From Nepenthes gracilis (Eukaryota > Streptophyta > Magnoliopsida > Caryophyllales > Nepenthaceae): a stretch of DNA of 64,000 nt. Under the pieces are notes generated by a model, which ran no database searches, was not told where the DNA came from, and saw nothing but the letters and a program-made list of their open reading frames with translations. The position numbers were made by a program, and so were the translations under genes. The DNA lies in assembly GCA_033239525.1 (NCBI GenBank), contig BSYO01000024.1, positions 5,851,991-5,915,990 of the forward strand, in the 5' to 3' direction. Below, in pieces: positions 55,860-64,000 of this stretch. Numbering within the stretch: the stretch's first letter is position 1; each line of letters begins with the position of its first letter.

Positions 55860-57182
55860 TTAGCATACCTTTAAGTCCAGGCAGATGTGATAAATGAGGT
55901 TAAGGGAGGGCAGGTGAATGATCACTTTCTTATGAATATCATGAGTGATTTGAACAGAGATTCCCGAAGTGATTTTTATGTTAGGCCGGATGGTGCATTG
56001 AGGTTTAGGGATCGATTATGTGTGTCGGACGACAAGAAATGGAAAGAGAAAATTTTGAAGGAAGTCCATCGATCGCGGTATACAATCCACTTAGGAGTCA
56101 ATAAGATGTACTAGGATTTAAAGAAAATATTCTGGTGGAGGAATATGAAGAGGGACATCACAACTTATGTAGAGAGATGTCTTGTGTGCCAACAAGTGAA
56201 AGCAGAAAGGAGAAAGCCATCTGGGCTGTTACAACTAATGCCACTTCCAGACTGAAAATGGGAGGATATTGCCATGGACTTCATAACCAGTCTACCAAGG
56301 ACGCCAAGAAAACATGATGCTGTTTGAGTTATAGTTGACCGGCTCACAAAGTCAGCCCATTTCCTAGCAATCTGGACAACTTACTCCTGTGATAAACTGT
56401 CCTAGCTGTATGTGAACGAAGTCGTCAGGCTTCATGGTGTGCCTGCCTCTATCGTATCTGATAGGGACCATCGCTTTGTTTCGAGGTTCTGGAAGAGTTT
56501 ACATAAGGAATTGGGAACGGAATTAAAATTCAGTACCGCTTATCATCCGCAAACCGACGATCAGTCAGAACAGACGATTCAGATCCTCGTGGATATGTTA
56601 AGGGCCTCGGTCTTGAAAATGAAAGGAACTTGAGATAATTTCTTAGTCTTGGCAGAATTTGCATATAATAACAATTATCAGGCCAGTATAGGCATGACCC
56701 CTTTTGAAGCGTTGTATGGAAGATGTAGATCACCGATCCACTGGGAGGAGCCTGGAGATAAAAGAATTTTGGGTCCAGAAATTATTAGGGAGATAACGGA
56801 AAAAATAAAACTAGTACATGAGAATTTAAGGGTTGCCCGGAGCAGACAAAAGAGCTATGCAGTCTAGAGGAGATCTGCATTGAAGTTTGACGTAGGCGAC
56901 TTGGTATTCCTAAAATTGTCGCCATCTAAAGAGACATCCAGATTCGGGGTCAAAGGAAAGCTGAAGTCACGATTTATTGGCCCCTTCGAGGTTTCAGAAA
57001 GGATCGGAGAGGTTGCGTACAGACTGGCGCTACCATCAAACTTGGCAGAAGTACATGATGTGTTTCATGTATCAATGCTTAGGAAATATGTTCATGATCC
57101 TGCACATGTGATTGAGTTCGAGCCTTTGACAATTGACAAGGACTTACCCTACGTAGAGGAACCGATTCAGATTTTGGATTGA
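55860..57182 (+). pseudogene. Tekay (plus) integrase, five or more stops
   Basis: The zinc region reads EVHRSRYTIHLGVNKMY, then [20 protein letters not shown] (HHCC pattern). The core shows [48 protein letters not shown] and [20 protein letters not shown]. Then come EFAYNNNYQASIGMTPFEAL and the GPFEVSERIGEVAYRLALPS and VHDVFHVSMLRKYVHDPAHV tail. Stops include TGA for two expected Trp (HDAV*VIVDRL and KGT*DNFL) and TAG where Gln is expected (KLS*LYVNE). Confidence 0.92.
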
Positions 57183-57312
57183 AAGGAATAAAGGCTATGT
57201 ACAAAATCAATATCCTTGATAAAGGTACTCTGAAAGAATCACTCGCCTGAAGAAGCAACTTGGGAACGAGAGGAAGAGATTCGGAACAAGTATCCCCGCT
57301 TGTTTTCTTGAG
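57183..57312 (+). pseudogene. Tekay (plus) chromodomain remnant
   Basis: After the integrase tail the text PYVEEPIQILD, KE, then NHSPEEATWEREEEIRNKYP and RLFS in shifted frames matches the C-terminal chromodomain of Tekay/Del chromoviruses (..HS..EATWE.E...R..YP.LF). It would target integration to marked chromatin. Stops break it. Confidence 0.78.
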
Positions 57313-57468
57313 GTTAGTAACTTTATTTAAAAATTTTGAGGACGAAATTTCTATAAGTAGGGGAGAATTATAATGTACCAAATTTTTGGAATCTCCTGTC
57401 ATTGAAAATATAAGGACTAAATTCTTTATATCAAGAGAACGACAAAGAAGTGAAGGAAAATATGATCT

Positions 57469-57596
57469 GGTCAACGCCTGTTGACCCGAGAGTGTGAGGG
57501 GAAAACATAACCGGTCAACGCTAGTTAACCGAAAACGTGAAGGGATTGACCGAAAACGTGAAGGGAGAGCTCGTTCGGTCAATGCCAGTTGACCGG
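57469..57596. promoter_or_regulatory. Three W-box inverted repeats in Tekay LTR
   Basis: GGTCAACGCCTGTTGACC at 57469-57486, GGTCAACGCTAGTTAACC at 57513-57530 (one arm mutated) and GGTCAATGCCAGTTGACC at 57577-57594. A fourth, GGTCAACGTCAGTTGACC, stands at 58232-58249. TTGACC is the WRKY-binding core. They lie upstream of the TATA box. Regulation is inference. Confidence 0.6.
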
Positions 57597-57659
57597 AAGA
57601 GAAGAAGGAGGCCAGAGGTGTTGAGATAAAAGAAAGCCATGAAGGCCGGCCAAGTTTTA

Positions 57660-58210
57660 ATAAGCGCAAGTTTTTCGGAGACCTTGATCTTCGGAAAACA
57701 AGTAGAAACGGTGAATCCGGAGACGGTTGGAGACTACAGTTTCTAGAGACCTTTGGATGATCTCCGGAGACGCTGAAGTTAGAGGCTAAAATTCTGGAGA
57801 TCAATATCTCCGGAGACGGTAAGGGAAGACCATGATTTCGGAGACCTTGATCTCTGGAGGCAAGAAGAAACAGTAATTTTCGGAGACCTTTTGCAGGACT
57901 CCAGAGACTATTCTTTCGGAGACGATTAAGAAGTTTTTCCCGGAGACCTTTCCGGAGGCCTTGTTTCCGGAGACGATTACGGAGCTTTTTCCGAAGACCT
58001 TTCCAGAGGCCTTGCTTTCGGAGACGATAATTCTGGAAACCTTAAACGCTGAAATTGGAGACTTTCGTTCCGGAGACCAAGGTCTCCGGAAATGTTGAAT
58101 TTGGGGACTTAATTTCCAGAGACAAATTTCGGAAGAAACTGATGAGATTTCCGGAGAAGCCCTTCGGAAAGAATAAAAATCTTCCGGAGACCTCTTTTTC
58201 CGAAGGCGGA
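57660..58210. repeat. Cluster of CCGGAGAC motifs in Tekay LTR
   Basis: Some twenty or more copies of TTCCGGAGACC, TTTCGGAGAC and close variants stand in 550 bp at irregular spacing, including back-to-back GGAGACC..GGTCTCC inverted pairs (58073-58089). Confidence 0.85.
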
Positions 58211-58368
58211 AAAGGTGAGACGAAACTTTCTGGTCAACGTCAGTTGACCGGAAATAATAAAGCCCTTATAAAAAGTAAGGTCATAAGGACCATGTCTAAG
58301 TAGGTAACCGACTCTCAACCACCTCCGAGTGGTTGACCTACCCTATCTACTACCGTCAGACCAAAGGC

Positions 58369-58379
58369 CTATAAATAAG
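58369..58379 (+). promoter_or_regulatory. TATA box in Tekay LTR
   Basis: CTATAAATAAG, about 1 kb into the LTR and downstream of the W-box and CCGGAGAC clusters. It marks the likely U3/R boundary region. Confidence 0.6.
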
Positions 58380-58729
58380 AAACTAGTGAGTGCAAAGGAA
58401 AATGTTAGGAGGAAGCTCTTAGTCGAGCTTCTTAGTGAAAGAACCCAGAATTCCAAGATGGAGTAAAGAGGTTCAGGCAAGTGTACCCCCTTAAATTCTT
58501 GATTTACTATAAGCGTATTCATCTTTCCGTAGTTCATGTTTGCAATGTGTGTCTGCTTTTTGATGAACTTATGTTACGGTATGCATGATATTTGTTCTGA
58601 TCATCTGAATTTCTGATAATGCCATGTTTGAAAGAAGCTCTGTTATGTGTTTTCATAAAGACCTTCGTTTAACCTTTACTTGCATGAATTCTGGCCACGA
58701 ATAAGCTTTTAAGATATATGATTTAAATA

Positions 58730-58910
58730 TGCGTAAAAGACATCCGGCTTTGATAAAAAAAAAAACTCCAACTTTTGAGAAAAGACCTCCGGCTTGTTAA
58801 AGAAAAGGTACTTAGCTTTTGATCAATGACCTCTGGCTTTTAACATAAGACCTCCGATTTTGATAAATGGGACTTCCAACACCGTGATAAAAGATTTTCG
58901 GTTTTAAGAC
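58730..58910. repeat. Degenerate GACCTCCGGCTTTTGATAAA repeats
   Basis: About six imperfect copies of a roughly 30-bp motif (GACATCCGGCTTTGATAAAA, GACCTCCGGCTTGTTAAAGA, GACCTCTGGCTTTTAACATA and so on), inside the LTR and downstream of the TATA box. Confidence 0.65.
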
Positions 58911-59978
58911 GTTAAAGGAAAGGCTTTATGGAGTTCAATTGTTTGAAATTAAGAACAAAGGCTATAAGAATAAGAAAAAATATATGTAATCCGGACAGCA
59001 AGTGGGACTCTATTACTTCCGATTTTAGAACTATGATAGATGGTCATCGAAAGATACGAACTAAGAACTAAGTTTCCATTAAGTTTGCTGTTACAATTGG
59101 ATGAAAGATATTGGAGTGACACTTGAGAACTGCCCCTGGGCCACGGGGAAATTTCTAGTGGCACAAAGCTTATGGACTACGGCCTTATATGTCGGGTAAA
59201 AGGCATTACCACCCGCCTCTGGGATTATAATAAGAGGATACGGCCTTAGGTTGTGGGGTAGCACACAACCCTTCCTTGATATTGTCCGCTCCCGTCCGGT
59301 CCTTAAAGATGATGAGAATTTCGTACAGTTTTATAAATTTTCTGAAGACAAGATAATAAGAATAAGAACAAAGATTCCCAAACTTAAGAAGAAATGATAT
59401 GGTGATTTTCGTATGCTAAGTTTATATTACTTTGATCTGATTATATGTTTGTTAATGTTTTCTGCATGTGGGTACCTTGCTGGGCTTTGTAGCTCACTCT
59501 TGTTGTTTTTCAGGTGATGAGAAGCTTTTGGATGATGAAGTTGAATAGAGTCATGTGGTGTAGTTAGACGACATAGCTGGCCGGAGCTAATCAGTAAAGG
59601 AGTGAAGGAATTGATGTATTTGCTTTTGATATTTTAGGAAGGACTTGTAAATCATTTCCGCTGTAAAAGAACTAATGGATGTTAGTATGTTTCCGTAATT
59701 ACAATATGAGAAAATGAAGTTGACTTTCCTAGTAGCATCTCATTTCATGTCAAGGTCTTCATGTCTGACCAACCTTAATGTTGGCCGGTCAGGTATGAGG
59801 TTAAACTTGGACGGCCAACTCAAGGAGTTCGGCCTTAAGTGATCTTGTGTACGCGATGTGAAGTATGTATATAAAAGAAGAAGAAATTTTTGTCCACCTA
59901 GTTAGTATTTATACCGTATGTGTTGAAAAGGTTAGGCTTGACGGCGGCCGCATGCGGTGGAATGTGGCCGGTCCGTCA

Positions 59979-60487
59979 CAATATACAATGAACTTTTCAC
60001 CATACAAATAATGTCTCCAAATTTTCAAGGCAAAGACAATAGCAGCAAGCTTCAGGTCATGAGTAGGATAGTTCTTCTCATACATCTTCAGTTGTCTAGA
60101 TCCACAAGTTACAACTTTATTGTCCTGCATCAATACACATCTTAGACCCGCCTTAGAGGCATCGAAGTACACCTCAAAGCCTCCTAAACCCTCTGGAATA
60201 ATCAACACTGGAGCGGTAGTCAAACGATCTTTTAGCTCCTGGAAGCTCAGATCATACTCCTCAGTCCACACAAACTTAGCCTCCTTCAGCAATTGAGTCA
60301 GAAGTATAGCAATCTGTGAGAAATTCTCTATAAAACGTCTGTAATATCCCGCCATACCCAGAAAGTTCCTAACCTCAGTTATAGAAGTCGGCTTGCTCCA
60401 ATTTGTAACAGCATCTACTTTCCTGGGATTCACAGAAATACCACCATCAGAATCACATGCGCCAAAAGCATCACCTTCTCGAGCCAA
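59979..60487 (-). pseudogene. Tekay (minus) RNase H, truncated
   Basis: [57 protein letters not shown], then [20 protein letters not shown] and [20 protein letters not shown] end at GEKFIVY. A normal protein would continue with TDHKSL; the break is exactly at the neighbour's LTR end. A one-base loss near 60447 separates it from RT (HVI.SDGGI). Confidence 0.93.
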
Positions 60488-61110
60488 AATTCACATTTAC
60501 TCAGCTTGGCATACAATTTTTCCTCGCGGAGCACTTGAAGTACTATTCTCAAATGAATCTTGTGTTCCTCATAATCCTTTGAATAAATGAGGATATCATC
60601 AATGAACACTACCACAAATTTATCCAAGTACGGCCTGAACATCCTATTCATCAGATCCATAAAAGCAGTTGGAGTATTCGTAAGGCCAAAAGGCATAACA
60701 AGGAACTCATAATGGCCATAACGTGTCCGAAAAGTAGTTTTAGCTACATCTTCCGGCTTGATCCTCAATTGATAATAATCGGATCTCAAATCAATCTTCG
60801 AGAACACCCGAGATCCTTGCAACTGATCAAATAAATCATCAATACGCGGTAGAGGGTATTTATTTTTAATCGTGATTTTATTCAACTCACGATAATTAGC
60901 ACACAACCGTAAAGACCCATCTTTCTTTCTCACGACCAATACCGGTGCATCCCAATAAGATACACTCGATCTAATAAAGCCCTTGTCTAACAGCTCTTGT
61001 AATTGCAACTTCAACTCCTTCAATTCAGCCAGAGTCATACGATAGGGGGCCTTAGAGACTAGACTAACATCAGGAATAATAGCAATTTCAAACTCAATTT
61101 TTCGGTAAGG
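60440..61110 (-). pseudogene. Tekay (minus) reverse transcriptase, domain open
   Basis: An uninterrupted 200-codon frame reads [92 protein letters not shown] and the active site [17 protein letters not shown]. All RT motifs are present. The full polyprotein is not, because of the stop at about 61130 and the frameshift near 60447. Confidence 0.95.
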
Positions 61111-61128
61111 AGGTACTCTAGGTAACTC

Positions 61129-61660
61129 CTATTGAAATACATCATCAAAGTCACAAACAACCAGGATGTCCTTAGCCGGCACACTATGACTCCCAGCAGT
61201 GCAGACATATACCAAGTAAGCTTTACATCCACTTTTCATCAAATGCTTAACATGTAAAGCAGAGATTAATACAGGCACCCCTTTTTTCTTAATGCCCTGA
61301 AAGAAAAAGGGCTCCATTTTGAAAATATTAAAACAAATCTTCTTTAGAAAACAGTCAATACTGGCATGATACTTGGCCAGCCAGTCTATTCCTAAAATCA
61401 CATGAAAATTACCAATGTTCAACAACACCAAGTCTACAACCAAATAGTTCCCATTCACCTCAACTATGCATCCCGGATACATAACATCCGTAATCACAGG
61501 GGACCCAGTGGGATTACATACAGACAGTTCACAATCCAGAATACACGGGACAGATACAATGCAGCATGCAAATTACTGAGAAACAAAGGAATGGATAGAT
61601 CCTGAGTCAAACAATATAAATGTAGAAACTCCACAAATAAAAAGAGTACCTTCCACGACA
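61129..61660 (-). pseudogene. Tekay (minus) aspartic protease
   Basis: VSTFILFDSGSIHSFVSQ holds the active site (usual form LFDSGATHSF), then a stop, then VITDVMYPGCIVEVNGNYLV, VILGIDWLAKYHASIDC and VPAKDILVVCDFDDVF leading to RT. It is the processing enzyme of the polyprotein. Confidence 0.9.
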
Positions 61661-61770
61661 TTCGGATATGCCTCTGGGTCCTACACAGTCACTGCGAAAG
61701 CCCTTATTGAGACAGTAGGCTTCTTCCCTCCTAACCTCGGAGGTAGTGGACAGTCCTTGATCAAGTGGCC

Positions 61771-62700
61771 CTACTGCCCACATCTGAAACATATTCCCGA
61801 TATCTTACGGCATGCTTGCTCCAGATGTCTCATCCTATAGAAAGTACAATCTTCAGCTGACACTCTAGAACCGGTTACTGACTGAGCCGATATAATACTC
61901 TTTCCCTTGTCAGCTGTCCTAGTCCTCTTGGACGGTCCAGAAGATCCCACAACAGATCTGGTACTAACTCCCGTTCGGCTAGCGGTCCTCTTTGTATAGA
62001 ATCTCTTCGTCTCCGCTTCTTTCTCATAAATCACCGCTCCGTCTAGAATCTCAGCATAAGTCTAGAGCTTTAAATTCAACAGCGACTTCCTAATGTCATC
62101 CCGTAGCCTTTGTTGGAACTTCTTCGCCTTTCTCTGCTCATCCTCTACGTAGAAGGGCGCAAAACGGGACAACTCAGTAAATCTGGCATCATACTCCTTC
62201 ACCATCATGTTTCCTTGCCTCAACCTCATAAATTTCTACTCCTTCTGATCTTGGAGGCTGGATGGGAAGTACTTTTCCATAAAAGCATCCTCAAATATCT
62301 CCCAGGTAATGACATCATCGGGCACTCCCATCGCCCTCTTTTGCATGCTCCACCAGCTATCAGCTTCACCTTCCAGTTTATACACCGTAAATGTGACATT
62401 CTCCCGATCGGTACATCCAATCACAGCAAATATCTTCATTCTCTTTAACCACACATCTGCTTCCGACGAATCAGGCCTTCCTAGGAAGCCCGGTGCTTGC
62501 TCCGCTGTGAATCTGTTATACGTCGTTGGATCAAGAAGTGCCGGAGCTAGCTCGGGCACAGGAACTAGAGCCATGTGTTTCTGCTGGACAGATTCTACCA
62601 CATAAGTCATCCTCTCCAATAGATCAATATAAGCAGCCTTTCTATCATAGGGCGTACTAGCGCCACTACAGTCATTTTTTCTACCCCTTCTACTTGCCAT
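61771..62700 (-). pseudogene. Tekay (minus) gag with zinc knuckle
   Basis: ATG at 62700 gives MASRRGRKNDCSGASTPYD, then the capsid region PPTTYNRF-type text (DPTTYNRFTAEQAPGFLGRP), EADVWLKRMKIFAVIGCTDR, YKLEGEADSWWSMQKRAM and AFMEKYFPSSLQDQKE. A stop follows, then LRQGNMMVKEYDARFTELSR, AKKFQQRLRDDIRK and AGAVIYEKEAETKRFYTK-like text. The knuckle reads CFRCGQ, stop, GHLIKDCP. Three stops in about 300 codons. Confidence 0.93.
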
Positions 62701-62920
62701 CCTATAATCAAGATAAACACAAGGTTATAAGGATAATGATTCAATGAAATGAGAAAGAAATATTCAACAGTTTAAGAAAATTTAAACCTAGCATAAGAAC
62801 CAATCTCTTAAGGGTCCCAGTTGCCTTAACTTTCTCAACCTATTCCTACAGGAATTCAGTACAGAGATTCAAACCTATACTTTTACTTTTCGGTCAGTCA
62901 ATTCGTAAGGCATCTCAATT

Positions 62921-62931
62921 CTCTGATACCA
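62921..62931 (-). other. Primer binding site of Tekay (minus)
   Basis: The minus strand reads TGGTATCAGAG two bases after the LTR end GTCACA, the usual initiator-Met primer type. It confirms the orientation. Confidence 0.9.
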
Positions 62932-62933
62932 AT

Positions 62934-64000
62934 TGTGACGGAACGGATTTTTTTTCCTCAGAAGTTTCCGTCAAGACAGAAACAGGATTAATGGGCTGAA
63001 AGATAAAGTAAGACTTCTGCAGAAATTTCGACAGAATCTCCTTTGTAATTGGATGAAAATCTAAAAATACAACCTATATGATCAACAATTACAAGCATAC
63101 AACTATTAATTATACCACAATTCTTCCTACAACATGCATACACAGGATCACATGTGCCATCCGTGGTATAAATCTATAAAACTATTAACTACACTAGTAG
63201 TTCATAAACGAGATGTCGTCTAGGACCTGTATAGAACATCCAAAAGTTTAGAACGGAAGCTAAACTATTAACCTGCAGAAGCATAGTTTTCCTTTTTACC
63301 ATCACATACATCGCATGCATTTCTATACAAAATTTACATGTGCATAAATATCCATAGATACAAAATTTATATACAAAATCACATGTCCAGTCAAATCTTT
63401 ACATCCAACTGATTTTTTCAAAATAGCTCCAAAATGCTTCAGGTCCTCAAAGTCTTCAGGAATTTCTTTTGATCACTCTTTCTCGTCGGATACTAACTCT
63501 ACAATCTCATCTGGAGGAAAAAAAAATAAAACAGTGAGCCGGGGCCCAGTAAGGTACATGCAGATATGCAGTAAAGTAGTGATGCAGAACAGTCATGAAA
63601 CCATGTAGAAACAGAACGGTTAAATAGAATATAACCTTGAAAATAGAGAAAACATAATTTGACGATGTTAAACTCAGAAATCGAAAATCAGTAATTAGTA
63701 ATCGGTATAATTCAGAAAGTAGAGTCAGAAACTTCTTTTTTATTCAGAACAAAATAGTGATCAGTACAGAACAGAAATCAGTACAGTAACGGTGGTACAG
63801 AACAGAGCAGTAATAGAACAGAATGGTGACAGAAATAGAGCGGTAACAAACCTTGCCGGTATATCCTACTAGCTAAGGGGGCGAATGATCGAGGATAGAT
63901 TGTATTTATCTCCTTACAATCCAAGGTTATAAATAGTAACAGAAGATCCCGTCTCATGGGATCGGTACGGGTGTGCCTCCCGAAGGTAGGCTAGAAACAA
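62934..64000 (-). repeat. 5' LTR of Tekay (minus), partial
   Basis: Starts TGTGACGGAACGG on the plus strand and runs past the window end. It contains a CAGTGAGCCGGGGCCCAGTA block (63533-63552) matching the conserved 'tgggcy..gctcact' part of the other Tekay LTR, and many short CAGAACAG/CAGTACAG repeats (63580-63850). Confidence 0.85.

Larger units (their letters stand above)
55640..59978 (+). mobile_element. 3' part of a Tekay-type chromovirus (Ty3-gypsy)
   Basis: Begins in the last part of RNase H and contains integrase, a chromodomain remnant, a polypurine tract and one long LTR (57369-59978). Everything 5' of RNase H and the 5' LTR is missing. The LTR end GGTCCGTCACA at 59978 abuts the RNase H of another Tekay element on the opposite strand. 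That element's coding sequence resumes at 59979 without a gap, so this copy was inserted there and later lost its 5' part. Confidence 0.87.
57369..59978 (+). repeat. 3' LTR of Tekay (plus), about 2.6 kb
   Basis: It follows GACGAAATTTCTATAAGTAG and the purine-rich GGGGAGAATTA, the typical Tekay junction, and starts TATAATGTACC (TG mutated). It ends CCGTCACA. The part 57469-58250 carries W-box inverted repeats and many CCGGAGAC motifs. A TATA box lies at 58369. CTGCATGTGGGTACC and CTGGGC..GTAGCTCACT (59463-59503) resemble the LTR at 63.5 kb (other strand). Confidence 0.82.
59979..64000 (-). mobile_element. 5' part of a second Tekay-type gypsy element, minus strand
   Basis: Read right to left: a 5' LTR (62934 to beyond the window), primer site, gag, protease, RT and the first part of RNase H, cut at 59979 by the plus-strand Tekay copy. 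Integrase and the 3' LTR are not found in the window. Damage is light: a few stops and one clear one-base frameshift. The element is a different subfamily from its neighbour, since the LTRs are not alignable over most of their length. Confidence 0.92.

Noticed and set aside
57079..57804. 241-codon minus-strand frame
   Set aside because: It covers the end of the Tekay integrase/chromodomain and the U3 repeats. It is open because of the repeated CCGGAGAC and GTTGACC motifs, and it has no domain likeness.
55640..64000. One Tekay element split by an inversion
   Set aside because: The two halves are complementary in domain content, but the LTR at 57369-59978 and the visible part of the LTR from 62934 share only the last few bases and one short block. 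One element would have similar LTRs.

Overview
This is a plant nuclear window, almost certainly angiosperm and probably eudicot. It is built nearly entirely of LTR retrotransposons in many stages of decay. The evidence is plant-type Ty1-copia and Ty3-gypsy (Tat and Tekay lineage) domains, initiator-Met-type primer sites (TGGTATCAGAG), W-box-like motifs, TA/GA/AAT microsatellites, and no bacterial gene structure. I find no complete host gene, tRNA or rRNA. The only host-like signals are a TATA plus GA-rich 5'-UTR-like segment near 35.1-35.5 kb and two short unrecognised open stretches (about 7.5-7.7 kb and 41.2-41.4 kb, minus strand).

Layout. 0.2-6.0 kb: a degenerate minus-strand copia element (A) with both LTRs, abutting the 3' end of a second copia (B, 6.0-6.9 kb). 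8.0-13.8 kb: a minus-strand non-autonomous gypsy derivative (LARD-like) whose complete LTR carries about ten 50-bp tandem repeats. 14.09-25.27 kb: a complete Tat-lineage Ty3-gypsy element on the plus strand with gag, protease, RT, two RNase H domains, integrase, a spacer with tandem repeats, an antisense ORF, a 46-bp repeat array and both LTRs. 26.75-27.93 kb: a solo LTR. 28.14-33.34 kb: a young copia element (C) with two 307-bp LTRs that differ at 5 positions. 34.04-34.89 kb: a solo LTR. 37.14-39.39 kb: a TRIM-like miniature copia element with a solo gypsy LTR nested in one of its LTRs. 39.4-40.0 kb: a gypsy RT fragment. 41.63-42.07 kb: a solo LTR of the TRIM family with a perfect target-site duplication. 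43.05-52.05 kb: a MITE-like sequence with an AAT microsatellite, interrupted by an 8.3-kb non-autonomous Tat derivative that keeps an antisense ORF but no gag-pol. 55.1-55.5 kb: a 247-bp tandem duplication. 55.6-59.98 kb: the 3' part of a plus-strand Tekay chromovirus with a 2.6-kb LTR. It abuts the 5' part of a different minus-strand Tekay element (59.98 kb to the window end) inside that element's RNase H domain.

How the parts relate. A Tat-like LTR family recurs in at least six places. It is recognised by TGATGG/GCATCA termini, a PBS close to TGGCRCCRTCTGTGRGAA, a shared 'GACTTGAG..TC.GA' core near the 3' end and, in many copies, a 50-bp array. The autonomous Tat element could have supplied proteins to the two gag-pol-less derivatives. 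Inactivation is dominated by stop codons and catalytic Asp-to-Asn changes that fit C-to-T (or antisense G-to-A) transitions, as expected of heavily methylated DNA. Several solo LTRs and nested insertions, some with recoverable 5-bp target duplications, allow a relative insertion history to be read.
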